A stretch of DNA of 64,000 bases from an uncultured Ilumatobacter sp. (GTDB lineage Bacteria; Actinomycetota; Acidimicrobiia; Acidimicrobiales; Ilumatobacteraceae). Shown one piece after another: positions 31,307-39,942 of this stretch (positions are counted from its first letter, which is position 1; every line of letters begins with the position of its first letter). Location: assembly GCA_937905835.1 (NCBI GenBank), contig CALCXK010000041.1, positions 1-64,000 on the forward strand, written 5' to 3'. A program made the position numbers and the translations under genes. A model generated the notes under the pieces. That model was not told the origin of the DNA. It saw only the letters and a program-made list of their open reading frames with translations, and made no database searches.

Positions 31307-32404
31307 ATGTACCGGGTGCAACTTGACGTCGAAGCCACACACGGCACGGCTCGCGTGGGCACTGCAAGCACGGCCCGCGGGACATATCAGACGCCGCTGT
31401 TCATGCCGGTCGGCACGCGAGGGGCGATCAAGCACCTCAGCGCTGCCGACTACGAACGGCTTGGTGCCGAAATCGTGCTCGGCAACACCTACCACCTAAT
31501 GCTGCGGCCGGGTGCCGAACTCATTGCCAAGTTCGGTGGCCTCGGAAAGTTTTCCGGCTGGGATGGCCTGACGCTCACCGACTCGGGTGGGTTCCAGGTG
31601 TTCTCGCTCGACCCGAAAGTCGACGACGAAGGAGTCACCTTCAAAAGCACCTATGACGGATCAACTCATCGGTTCACGCCGGAGATCGCTGTCGATGTCC
31701 AGCAGCAACTCGGCGCGGACATTCAGATGGTGCTCGACGTATGCCCGCCATTACCAAGTCCGCCAGACGTGATCCGGTTGGCCTTGGAACGCACAAACGA
31801 CTGGGCTCGTCGGGCCAAGGCTGCTCATACCCGTACGGACCAGTCGCTCTTCGGCATCGTGCAGGGTGGTATTAGCGAGACATTGCGTGCTGAGAGTGCG
31901 CAGCGCACGGTCGAGATTGGATTTGACGGCTATGGCATCGGCGGCCTCTCGGTCGGGGAGTCTCGCGAGGAGATGCTGCCGGCGCTGGCCGCAGCGATTG
32001 AGCACCTTCCCGCTGATCAGCCTCGCTATTTGATGGGGGTCGGCGACCCGGCCTCGCTTGTCGAGGCCGTGGCGCTCGGCGTCGATCAGTTCGACTGCGT
32101 GATGCAGACCCGCCTTGGCCGCCACGGCACGGCGCTCACCTCGACCGGCCGTTTCCAGGCGAAGGCTGCTCGCAACGCAGAACTTGACGAGCCGCTCGAC
32201 ACAGCGTGCCCGTGTGAAATCTGTGCCCGTCATAGCCGCGGCTACATTCGCCACCTGTTGCAGGTCGGCGAACCAACAGCATCCCGATTGTTGTCGATTC
32301 ACAACGTGGCGTGGACAATCGACCTCATGCAGCGCATGCGAACTGCCATCGCAGACGGCACGTTCGATGTGCTTCGGAGCAATGTGCTCGAGGTCTGGGG
32401 CTGA
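31307..32404 (+). CDS. tgt: Queuine/preQ1 tRNA-guanine transglycosylase
   Basis: The 365-residue (beta/alpha)8 enzyme exchanges guanine-34 of certain tRNAs for a queuosine precursor. It shows LTDSGGFQVFSL with the general acid Asp, FGIVQGG, GGLSVGE, and the nucleophile Asp in VDQFDCV. The zinc site CPCEIC plus LSIHN is complete. The RNA-binding loop after the nucleophile reads MQTRLGRHG where most bacterial enzymes have a proline in place of this glutamine. Position close to queA agrees with the role. ATG 31307 has a TAGCGT box 9 bases upstream. Confidence 0.93.
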   Translation: MYRVQLDVEATHGTARVGTASTARGTYQTPLFMPVGTRGAIKHLSAADYERLGAEIVLGNTYHLMLRPGAELIAKFGGLGKFSGWDGLTLTDSGGFQVFSLDPKVDDEGVTFKSTYDGSTHRFTPEIAVDVQQQLGADIQMVLDVCPPLPSPPDVIRLALERTNDWARRAKAAHTRTDQSLFGIVQGGISETLRAESAQRTVEIGFDGYGIGGLSVGESREEMLPALAAAIEHLPADQPRYLMGVGDPASLVEAVALGVDQFDCVMQTRLGRHGTALTSTGRFQAKAARNAELDEPLDTACPCEICARHSRGYIRHLLQVGEPTASRLLSIHNVAWTIDLMQRMRTAIADGTFDVLRSNVLEVWG

Positions 32405-32466
32405 CAACTCCGACAACAACTCGGTAGACATGCCACGACATACCCATGTCGACGAGGTGGTGCCGA

Positions 32467-32472
32467 TATAAT
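32467..32472 (+). promoter_or_regulatory. -10 box of yajC-secD-secF
   Basis: TATAAT is a perfect consensus -10 sequence, 11 bases before ATG 32484. It probably drives the yajC-secD-secF block. Confidence 0.5.
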
Positions 32473-32483
32473 CGTCGGCCGAT

Positions 32484-32930
32484 ATGTCTTCCACTCTTTC
32501 GACAACCATTTCTGCCAGCACTGAATCCGGTGGGAGTTCGATTCTTTCGTTCCTGTTCCTTCCGCTGATCCTCCTTGCCATGTATTTCCTGATGATCCGC
32601 CCGCAGCGGAAACGGATGCGTGAACAGCAGGATCTCCAGAAATCTGTCGAAGTCGGCCAGGACGTGGTCACCACGTCCGGTGTCTTTGGCACAATCACTG
32701 GCGAGGACGGGCCGAATCGTTTCTGGCTCGAGATCGACGACGATGTGCAAATCCGCATTGCCCGTGCCGCCATCCAGAACGTCGTTGACCTCGAGGATGA
32801 AGAAGCCGCTGTGGCCGACGATGTCGCCGTTCCAGATGCCGTTCCAGATGCCGTTCCAGATGCCGTTCCAGATGATGACTCAGTCGTCGGCGACGGCCCG
32901 GCCGATGCTGCAGCGTCGACCGAGGGCTGA
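32484..32930 (+). CDS. yajC: Preprotein translocase subunit YajC
   Basis: The 148-residue protein has one N-terminal membrane helix (about 18-38, LSFLFLPLILLAMYFLMI) followed by RPQRKRMREQQDLQKSVEVGQDVVTTSGVFGTITG, the YajC signature. YajC associates with SecDF and the YidC insertase. The acidic C-terminal tail includes four copies of the tetrapeptide VPDA/VPDD coded by a perfect 12-bp tandem repeat (32826-32873). secD starts 8 bases after its stop. Confidence 0.93.
   Translation: MSSTLSTTISASTESGGSSILSFLFLPLILLAMYFLMIRPQRKRMREQQDLQKSVEVGQDVVTTSGVFGTITGEDGPNRFWLEIDDDVQIRIARAAIQNVVDLEDEEAAVADDVAVPDAVPDAVPDAVPDDDSVVGDGPADAAASTEG
32826..32873 (+). repeat. Perfect 12-bp tandem repeat, four copies, in yajC
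   Basis: GCCGTTCCAGAT is repeated four times without a mismatch and in frame, coding for a Pro-Asp-Ala-Val run in the tail of YajC. A copy-number change would keep the frame. Confidence 0.9.
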
Positions 32931-32938
32931 ACCGCTCA

Positions 32939-34594
32939 ATGAAGCGTCGTCTCTGGTTCTCCCTCATCGCCACCGTGGTGGCCGTCATCGCAGCGCTCGC
33001 AGGCAACATCGCAACGAGCAACGAGCCGATCCTCGGTCTCGACCTGCAGGGTGGCCTGTCGGTCATCCTCGCGCCCGAAGATGGTGCGACCGGTGACGAC
33101 CTACTCGTCGTTCGTGACCTTGTGCGGTCGTCGCTTGAGCGGAGTGGCGTCGCCGAACCCGACGTCCGCGTGCAGGGTTCGAACATCGTGGTTGACCTCC
33201 CGGGTGTAAAAGACAAGGAAGAGGCACTGCGCAGCGTCAGCGTCTCCGGCATCGTTGAGTTGCGATCCGTCGTGAACTTCACCGAGTGTGCCGCCTCGTC
33301 GACACCGACGGTCTCAACCGATGAGACCATTGCCGAAGGGCGTGTCCTCGGCAGCGACGGGACGATCACGGTCGACCAAGACCCAGCAGGCGAACCGACT
33401 CCCAACGTCGATGAAGAGGGCGCCTCCTTCTTGAACGATGAGGCCAAGACCAGCTTCCGCCGGTCGGCACCCGATCCTGATCCACCGATCGAAACCGTCG
33501 CACCTGCTGACGCCGAGGTTCCAGCCGACTCGGTTCCAGCCGACGTCACCGATGCGCCCATCGTCGAGGCGCCGCTCGATCTGACTCCAACGTTTACACC
33601 GTCGGTCACTGGCGCCGAGTTCCTCCCGACCCTTGACGGCAACGCACTCTGTGCTGGCCCGTCGCAGGCCAGCGGTGAAGTCTTCCAACGCGACAGCGCG
33701 TCGGTGCAGTTGGGCCAGTTCGGTGGGTTCAGCGTCTCGGTCGATCTTCGCGGCGATGGCGAAGCGAGCTGGAACGCTCTCGCTGGCCAGTGCTTCAACC
33801 GTCTGGCGAGCTGTCCGTCCACCGGCATCGACACCGACGGATCGGCCCGGCCGGGCCAGATCGCCATCGTCCTCGACGGCATCGTCCAATCGGCTCCGGT
33901 CGTGAACGTTCCGGTCTTCGACGGCTCCGTCTCGATCACCGGCAGCTTCACCCAGGACGAAGCCGATCAGCTGAGCGACGTGCTCAACCGTGGTGCCTTC
34001 CCCGTGCAAGTGACCCCGCAGGAAACCCGCACGGTTTCGGCATCGGCGGGTGGCGATTCGCTGCGGGCTGCCATCATCGCCGGCCTCATTGGCTTGGCAT
34101 TGGTGCTCGCCTTCCTCGTCGCCTACTACCGCTGGCTCGCTCTCGTGATCATCTGCGGGCTGACAGTCTGGGCAATGGCCGTGTACAGCGCTGCGGCCTT
34201 CGTATCGGGTGCGACGAACTACGCGCTCAGCCTGGCGGGTGTGACCGGCATCATCGTGGCGATCGGCGTCACCGTCGACAGTTACGTCGTCTTCTTCGAA
34301 CGCATGAAAGACGAGATCCGCAACGGCCGCACGCTCCGCAACGCGGCACCACGGAGCTTTAACAGCACGTGGCGCACCATCTGGTCGGCCGACCTCGTGT
34401 CGATCATCGGTGCACTGATCCTGTTCTCCCTCAGTGTCGGCTCGGTGCGTGGCTTCGCCCTGTATCTCGGCATTACGACGATCTGCGACCTCTTCGTGTG
34501 CTTCTTCTTCACCCGACCTGCGGTGTTGCTGATTGCTCGGAGCAAGTTCATGGTTGGCAAACGGGCCTTCGGGCTGGAAGTGGCGACATCATGA
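32939..34594 (+). CDS. secD: Protein translocase subunit SecD
   Basis: The 551-residue RND-type membrane protein uses the proton gradient to help pull preproteins through SecYEG. It has TM1 (about 5-25), GLDLQGGLSVIL, a large external region, and five C-terminal helices with AGVTGIIVAIGVTVDSYVVFFERMKDEIRNGRTLR, the conserved charged motif of the family. The external part contains a low-complexity insertion (about 140-225) rich in Pro, Asp, Val and Ala, with near-repeats of VPADSVPADV. The stop overlaps the secF start by four bases (ATGA). Confidence 0.94.
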   Translation: MKRRLWFSLIATVVAVIAALAGNIATSNEPILGLDLQGGLSVILAPEDGATGDDLLVVRDLVRSSLERSGVAEPDVRVQGSNIVVDLPGVKDKEEALRSVSVSGIVELRSVVNFTECAASSTPTVSTDETIAEGRVLGSDGTITVDQDPAGEPTPNVDEEGASFLNDEAKTSFRRSAPDPDPPIETVAPADAEVPADSVPADVTDAPIVEAPLDLTPTFTPSVTGAEFLPTLDGNALCAGPSQASGEVFQRDSASVQLGQFGGFSVSVDLRGDGEASWNALAGQCFNRLASCPSTGIDTDGSARPGQIAIVLDGIVQSAPVVNVPVFDGSVSITGSFTQDEADQLSDVLNRGAFPVQVTPQETRTVSASAGGDSLRAAIIAGLIGLALVLAFLVAYYRWLALVIICGLTVWAMAVYSAAAFVSGATNYALSLAGVTGIIVAIGVTVDSYVVFFERMKDEIRNGRTLRNAAPRSFNSTWRTIWSADLVSIIGALILFSLSVGSVRGFALYLGITTICDLFVCFFFTRPAVLLIARSKFMVGKRAFGLEVATS

Positions 34595-35757
34595 GCCGTG
34601 GTGACCAGATTGCATCATCCGGCCTTGGCCGACTCTTCCGCGGTCAAACCGCGGTCGACTTCTATGGGCGTCGTCGCATCGGCTTCATCGTTGCCATCGT
34701 CGTGCTCCTCGCAACAGTGGGCTCGATGTTCACGCGCGGGCTTGACCTCGGCCTCGACTTCGAAGGTGGTGACGCCTGGGATATCCCGGCAAGTCAAACC
34801 TTCGGTGTCGACGAAGCCAAGGCCGTGCTTGAAGACAACGGGGTGTCGACCAACGGTGCTCGTATTCAGCGCCGCTCATCCGATACGAACGATCTCATCA
34901 CCGTCCAGATCGAAGAGGTGACACAGGCCAACGCCGAACAGATCACCACTGCGTTCGCGGAGGCTGCCGGTGTCGGGACCGACGAGGTCAACTTCTCGTT
35001 CACGAGCTCGACCTGGGGTGGCGAGATCACCGACAAGGCCGTCCGTGCTCTCATCATTTTCTTGATTGTCGTGTCGATCTTCATCTCGATCCGCTTCGAA
35101 TGGCGAATGGCGATCGCAGCGCTTGTCGCAATGGCCCACGACGTCCTCGTTGTAGTCGGTGCATATTCGTTGTTCGGCTTCGAGGTCACACCGGGAACGG
35201 TGATTGCCTTCTTGACCATTCTTGGCTACTCGTTGTACGACACGATTGTCGTCTTCGACCGCGTGCGCGAGAACGAGGGCAAATACGCCGGCGTGCGCAT
35301 GCCGTACGAGGACATCGTCAACATCTCGATGAACCAGGTCCTGATGCGCTCGATCAACACGAGTATTTCCTCGATCATCCCCGTCATTTCGCTGCTGCTC
35401 ATCGGGTCGGGTCTACTCGGCGCTGTCACGTTGCGGGAGTTCGGGCTGGCACTACTGATCGGCATGATCTCAGGCATCTACTCCTCGGTCTTCGTCGCCA
35501 CGCCGCTCCTTGCAGGGTTCAAGTCGAATGTCGGTCGCAAGGCCCGTCGTGAACGGCTCACGGGAGACAAGCTGCGGGCAGCGGTGATCGGCGGTGGTGT
35601 CACCGGACGTGTCGCAGCAACAGTAGGTAGCGCTGACGCCAGCAACACCACCAAACGTGGCAGTCATGATGACGATGTAAAGACGGCAGCAGTGCTCGAG
35701 CCCGTGGGTCGGCTGCTTACACATCCGCCACGGCCGCGCAAGAAGAAGCGTCGGTGA
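34591..35757 (+). CDS. secF: Protein translocase subunit SecF
   Basis: The 388-residue partner of SecD carries RRRIGFIVAIVVLLATVGSMF (TM1), the GLDLGLDFEGG motif, five more helices, and the family motif LTILGYSLYDTIVVFDRVRENE. The C-terminal 75 residues are positively charged and end in a run of lysine and arginine (RPRKKKRR), probably cytosolic and ribosome- or lipid-facing. The ATG at 34591 overlaps the secD stop, giving translational coupling; the frame is open further upstream inside secD but without family similarity. Confidence 0.94.
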   Translation: MSRGDQIASSGLGRLFRGQTAVDFYGRRRIGFIVAIVVLLATVGSMFTRGLDLGLDFEGGDAWDIPASQTFGVDEAKAVLEDNGVSTNGARIQRRSSDTNDLITVQIEEVTQANAEQITTAFAEAAGVGTDEVNFSFTSSTWGGEITDKAVRALIIFLIVVSIFISIRFEWRMAIAALVAMAHDVLVVVGAYSLFGFEVTPGTVIAFLTILGYSLYDTIVVFDRVRENEGKYAGVRMPYEDIVNISMNQVLMRSINTSISSIIPVISLLLIGSGLLGAVTLREFGLALLIGMISGIYSSVFVATPLLAGFKSNVGRKARRERLTGDKLRAAVIGGGVTGRVAATVGSADASNTTKRGSHDDDVKTAAVLEPVGRLLTHPPRPRKKKRR

Positions 35758-35775
35758 GCTCCGCGTGAAGGCGGA

Positions 35776-35781
35776 TAACCT
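35776..35781 (+). promoter_or_regulatory. -10 box of apt
   Basis: TAACCT ends 6 bases before ATG 35788. It suggests that apt-relA has its own promoter separate from secDF. Confidence 0.45.
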
Positions 35782-35787
35782 CACCGC

Positions 35788-36315
35788 ATGACAGCCGATC
35801 ACAGCTCCCTTCGGAGCTATGTACGCGATATCGCCGACTATCCGATCGAAGGGGTGACGTTTCGCGACATCACGCCGCTCCTTGGCAACGCAGCTGCCTT
35901 GGCTCAGGCTGTCAACGGCATGGTCGAACAGTTCGAGAGCGTCGAGATCGACCATGTGGTTGGCGTCGAGGCCCGCGGGTTCATCTTCGGTGCCGCAGTT
36001 GCGTATCGAGCGGGAGCAGGCTTCGTGCCGGTCCGCAAGGCTGGCAAACTTCCGTGGGCCGTCGTCCGCGAGGAGTACAGCCTCGAATACGGCAGCGACA
36101 AGCTGGAGATCCACCGTGACGCCATCCATCCTGGCGAGCGGATTCTGATTGTCGACGACGTGCTCGCCACAGGTGGTACTGCGGCAGCCACTGCCAAACT
36201 CGTGGAGGCATTGGGTGGCGTCGTCGCCGGCCTCTCGTTCCTCATCGAGATTGACGAACTCGGTGGCCGAGCAAGACTCGGTGACCGATCAGCGAAGGCA
36301 TTGCTGCACTACTGA
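35788..36315 (+). CDS. apt: Adenine phosphoribosyltransferase
   Basis: The 175-residue salvage enzyme makes AMP from adenine and PRPP. It has YPIEGVTFRDITPLLGN, VGVEARGFIFGAAVAYR, VRKAGKLPW and the PRPP loop ILIVDDVLATGGTAAAT. It lies between secF and relA, the same order as in Streptomyces and Bacillus, and relA starts two bases after its stop, so nucleotide salvage and (p)ppGpp metabolism are co-expressed. Confidence 0.95.
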   Translation: MTADHSSLRSYVRDIADYPIEGVTFRDITPLLGNAAALAQAVNGMVEQFESVEIDHVVGVEARGFIFGAAVAYRAGAGFVPVRKAGKLPWAVVREEYSLEYGSDKLEIHRDAIHPGERILIVDDVLATGGTAAATAKLVEALGGVVAGLSFLIEIDELGGRARLGDRSAKALLHY

Positions 36316-36317
36316 TC

Positions 36318-38564
36318 ATGGGGACGGCCGATCGAGTTCTGCCCTGGCGTCGCTCGCAGACCGCGGCGACCGCTATCGAACTCGCGCCGCTTCTTGCCGC
36401 CTATCGCCGTCGGCATCCGCGGGAACCGACCACGACGATCAACCGTGCGTTCCGGGTCGCTTCGGCGGCGCACGGTTCGCAACGACGGGGGAGTGGCGAG
36501 AGCTACATCAATCATCCGCTGGCGGTCGCTCAGATTGTCGCCGACATCGGTCTCGACGAAATCTCGATTGTCGCTGCGCTTCTCCACGATGCCGTCGAAG
36601 ACACGGAGATCACGGTTGCTGACGTCGAGCGCGATTTCGGCGCCGACGTGGGAGCGATCGTTGACGGTGTCACGAAGCTCGAACGCATCCGTTTTGACAG
36701 CCGCGAAGAGCAGCAGGCCGCCACGATGCGCAAGATGCTCGTGGCGATGGCCAAAGACCTCCGGGTCCTCGTCATCAAGCTCGCTGACCGTCTTCACAAC
36801 ATGCGCACATTGGCCGGTATGCCGCTCGAGAAGCAGCATCGCATCGCGCAGGAGACCATCGACATCTACGCACCGCTGGCCCACCGCCTCGGTATGCAGG
36901 AGATGAAGCAGCAGCTCGAAGACTTGGCCTTTGCTTCGCTGCATCCGAAGCGATTTGCCGAACTCGATTATCTCGTCCGTAACCGGACACCCGAGCGCGA
37001 CATGTACTTGGCCAAGGCCGTGGCCGAGGTGCGTGCCCGCCTCGCCGAGTTGGGTATTGATGCTGAAATAACGGGGCGCGGTAAACACCTCTGGGGCATC
37101 TACGAGAAGATGGTCGTGAAAAGTCGCGAGTTCGACGAGATCTTCGACCTCGTTGCCATCCGTGTGATCGTTCCGTCGATGAAGGATTGCTATGCGGCGC
37201 TCGGCTGTATTCACGGTCGATGGCGGCCAATTGTCGGTCGGTTCAAGGACTACATCGCAATGCCGAAGTTCAACCTCTATCAGAGCTTGCACACCACCGT
37301 GATCGGCCCCTCTGGCAAGCCAATCGAGGTCCAGATCCGAACCCACGAGATGCATCAGCGTGCCGAATGGGGCGTCGCTGCGCACTGGGCGTACAAGGAG
37401 AGGAGTGGGCTGCCCGAAGACATCGATTGGCTGAACCGCATCATTGATTGGCAGGAAGAGGTTTCAGATCCGGCGCAGTTCATGGAAAGCCTGAAGACCG
37501 ACCTCGAACAAGACGAGGTCTATGTCTTTACTCCTAAGGGCCGAGTGATCACGCTGCCGGTCGGTTCGACCACCGTCGACTTCGCCTATGCGGTACACAC
37601 CGAAGTCGGCCACGCTTGTATTGGTTCGAAGGTCAACGGGCGATTGGTGTCGCTCGACCACGTCGTGCAGAGTGGCGACAACATTGAGATCTTCACCTCG
37701 AAGGTCGAAACCGCTGGCCCGTCGCAAGACTGGTTGGCATTCGTCGCGTCCCCTCGGGCGCGTAACAAGATCCGTCAGTGGTTCAGTCGTGAACGCCGTC
37801 TGGATACCATTGAGGCAGGGCGAGACGATCTGACCGCCCAGTTCCGCCGAGAAGGCTTGTCGGTGCAACGCATCTGGAAGTCAGAGCAGCTGGCTGCGGT
37901 TGTTGAAGAGTTGAGTTACGTCGATCTCGACGCACTCCTGCAGGCCGTCGGCGAGCATCATGTGTCGCCGCAGAGCGTTGCGCAACGCATCGCTCGTCTC
38001 TTCGGGTCAGGCGACGACGCTGAGCAACCGCCGTCTACCGTCGGCGGTCCCCGCCGCCAACAGTCTGCTGACGGCGAGACCCGATTCGGTGTTCACGTCG
38101 AGGGGCTCGACGATGTACTGGTGCGGCTCGCCATCTGTTGCACCCCGGTACCGGGCGATTCGATCATTGGGTTCGTCACCCGTGGCCGCGGTGTGAGCGT
38201 GCATCGCAGCGATTGCGCCAACGCGGTATCTCTGATGGCTGAGCAGGCAACACGCCTGATCGACGTTGAGTGGGATGGCGAAGAGCGGTCGGACGCCACC
38301 TTCATCGCGGCCGTCGAGGTGGCCGCGTTCGACCGCTCGCGGTTACTCGTTGATGTCGCCATCGCGCTGTCTGAGCACAAGATCAATATCGTCTCATCGC
38401 AGACGCTCACGGGCACCGACCGCGTGGCCAAAATGCGTTTCGAATTCGAACTGGTCAATGCTGCGCACCTTGACTCGGTCTTACGCACGATCAAGAACAT
38501 CGACTCGGTCTACGACGCGTACCGACTCAACCCCGGTAGCGCACCCCCCGCCCCCGCCGGATAG
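36318..38564 (+). CDS. relA: Bifunctional (p)ppGpp synthetase/hydrolase (Rel)
   Basis: The 748-residue stringent-response enzyme has an intact HD hydrolase (His52, His90-Asp91 in ALLHDAVEDT, Asp157 in KLADRLHN) and a synthetase domain with RFKDYIAMPKFNLYQSLHTTVIGP and EVQIRTHEMHQRAEWGVAAHWAYKE. The RFKD form of the charge motif is the one of bifunctional enzymes. TGS (about 400-460, VYVFTPKGRVITLPVGSTTVDFAY), a zinc-finger-like region with CCTPVPGDSIIGFVTRG, and a C-terminal ACT domain follow. A long hairpin starts at the base after its stop codon. Confidence 0.96.
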   Translation: MGTADRVLPWRRSQTAATAIELAPLLAAYRRRHPREPTTTINRAFRVASAAHGSQRRGSGESYINHPLAVAQIVADIGLDEISIVAALLHDAVEDTEITVADVERDFGADVGAIVDGVTKLERIRFDSREEQQAATMRKMLVAMAKDLRVLVIKLADRLHNMRTLAGMPLEKQHRIAQETIDIYAPLAHRLGMQEMKQQLEDLAFASLHPKRFAELDYLVRNRTPERDMYLAKAVAEVRARLAELGIDAEITGRGKHLWGIYEKMVVKSREFDEIFDLVAIRVIVPSMKDCYAALGCIHGRWRPIVGRFKDYIAMPKFNLYQSLHTTVIGPSGKPIEVQIRTHEMHQRAEWGVAAHWAYKERSGLPEDIDWLNRIIDWQEEVSDPAQFMESLKTDLEQDEVYVFTPKGRVITLPVGSTTVDFAYAVHTEVGHACIGSKVNGRLVSLDHVVQSGDNIEIFTSKVETAGPSQDWLAFVASPRARNKIRQWFSRERRLDTIEAGRDDLTAQFRREGLSVQRIWKSEQLAAVVEELSYVDLDALLQAVGEHHVSPQSVAQRIARLFGSGDDAEQPPSTVGGPRRQQSADGETRFGVHVEGLDDVLVRLAICCTPVPGDSIIGFVTRGRGVSVHRSDCANAVSLMAEQATRLIDVEWDGEERSDATFIAAVEVAAFDRSRLLVDVAIALSEHKINIVSSQTLTGTDRVAKMRFEFELVNAAHLDSVLRTIKNIDSVYDAYRLNPGSAPPAPAG

Positions 38565-38636
38565 TACGGATGGGGTCAGGCCCCTTTCGCAACTCTGTCG
38601 GCACAGAGTTGCGAAAGGGGCCTGACCCCATCCGTA
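38565..38636 (+). terminator. 34-bp perfect inverted repeat with 4-base loop directly after relA
   Basis: Arms at 38565-38598 and 38603-38636 pair without a mismatch around the loop CGGC. The stem starts on the base after the TAG of relA and contains GGGGTCAGGCCCC and TTTCGCAAC. No U-tract follows. It probably ends the relA transcript or protects its 3' end, but the length and perfection also fit a miniature mobile repeat. Confidence 0.75.
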
Positions 38637-38674
38637 ACTCTGAAACGCTTCCACACCTGGCCGTAGCGCACCGA

Positions 38675-38680
38675 TAACCT
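38675..38680 (+). promoter_or_regulatory. -10 box of hisS-aspS
   Basis: TAACCT ends 8 bases before GTG 38689, just beyond the relA hairpin. It supports the GTG start and an independent promoter for the two synthetase genes. Confidence 0.4.
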
Positions 38681-38688
38681 GGGTAGCC

Positions 38689-39942
38689 GTGCCATCGTTC
38701 CAGACCAGCCCCGGTATGCGGGATATTCTTCCGCCCGAGAGCAGTCGTTGGCGTGCCTTCACACAGGTCTTTGCAGATGTTGTGGAAGCTGCCGGATATC
38801 AACAGCTGATCCCGCCGTTACTCGAGGACCTGGGCGTCTTCACCCGGATTGGTGACGCCACCGATGTCGTCACCAAAGAGATGTACGACTTCGTCGACAA
38901 GGGTGATCGTCGTGTGGCGTTGAGGCCAGAACAGACGGCAAGCGTGTGTCGCTCGTTTGCCCAGCACCGGCCCGTCACCCCGTGGAAGGTCTTCTACTCG
39001 GGGCCGAACTTCCGCTACGAGCGGCCACAGCGTGGCCGCTACCGGCAGTTCGACCAGGTCGGTATCGAAGTGCTCGGTGTTGATGATCCGATGCTCGACG
39101 TCGAGGTCATCGCGCTCGCATGGGAGTTCTACGAGCAGCTCGGCCTGCAGCAGGTCAGCCTGATCGTCAACAGCCTTGGTGAGCCCGACGATCGGTCTCA
39201 TTACGTCGAGGCACTACGGACACACTTTGCAGCAGCCGGCGATGCTCTGACCGAACAGAGCCGCATCACGTTGGCCAAAAACCCGCTGCGTGTTCTCGAC
39301 TCCAAGCGCGAACCCGACGCACCGTTCATCGCGTCGGCACCCCAGATCACCGATTTCTACAGCGACGAAGCAACGGCCCACTTCGACGCAGTGCAGGCCG
39401 GCCTTCGAGCCCTCGATATCCCGTTTACGCTCGAACCGAAACTGGTGCGCGGGCTCGACTACTACCGCCGCACCATCTTCGAGTTTCAGGGCGGCACCCT
39501 CGACTCCGCACAAAACGCCCTCGGCGGCGGCGGTCGCTACGACGGCCTTGTCGAAGCTCTCGGCGGTCCGGCTACGTCCGGCATCGGTTTCGCACTTGGC
39601 GTGGACCGCACGTTGTTGGCATGTGACGACGAGGGCGTGTTTGCTGCTGAGCCACGCGATCTTGACGCATTCGTCGTCGATGTTGTCGGTGGTATCGAAG
39701 CCGCCAAGCTCACTGCTGAACTGCGCCAAGCAGGTTTCGCGGCTGATCGCGGCTACGACAACCGCAGTATGAAGGCCCAGATGAAGCTGGCCAACCGCAG
39801 CAACGCCGCGGTGGCGGTCATCGTCGGCGAAGAAGAAGTCGACGCCAATACTGTGGTCGTCAAGCCGATGCGCAGCGGGGACCAACAGACCATCCCCCGA
39901 TCCGAACTCATCGCTTATCTCTCAGGAAACCGGAACTTATGA
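38689..39942 (+). CDS. hisS: Histidyl-tRNA synthetase
   Basis: The 417-residue class II synthetase carries PGMRDILPPES, motif 2 with FYSGPNFRYERPQRGRYRQFDQVGIEVLG, the histidine-specific LVRGLDYYRRTIFEF and GGGGRYDGLVEALGG, motif 3 with GIGFALGVDRTLLA, and a C-terminal anticodon domain. The start is GTG 38689. Its TGA overlaps the aspS ATG by four bases, so the two synthetases are translationally coupled, as their neighbouring positions in other actinobacteria suggest. Confidence 0.95.
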   Translation: MPSFQTSPGMRDILPPESSRWRAFTQVFADVVEAAGYQQLIPPLLEDLGVFTRIGDATDVVTKEMYDFVDKGDRRVALRPEQTASVCRSFAQHRPVTPWKVFYSGPNFRYERPQRGRYRQFDQVGIEVLGVDDPMLDVEVIALAWEFYEQLGLQQVSLIVNSLGEPDDRSHYVEALRTHFAAAGDALTEQSRITLAKNPLRVLDSKREPDAPFIASAPQITDFYSDEATAHFDAVQAGLRALDIPFTLEPKLVRGLDYYRRTIFEFQGGTLDSAQNALGGGGRYDGLVEALGGPATSGIGFALGVDRTLLACDDEGVFAAEPRDLDAFVVDVVGGIEAAKLTAELRQAGFAADRGYDNRSMKAQMKLANRSNAAVAVIVGEEEVDANTVVVKPMRSGDQQTIPRSELIAYLSGNRNL

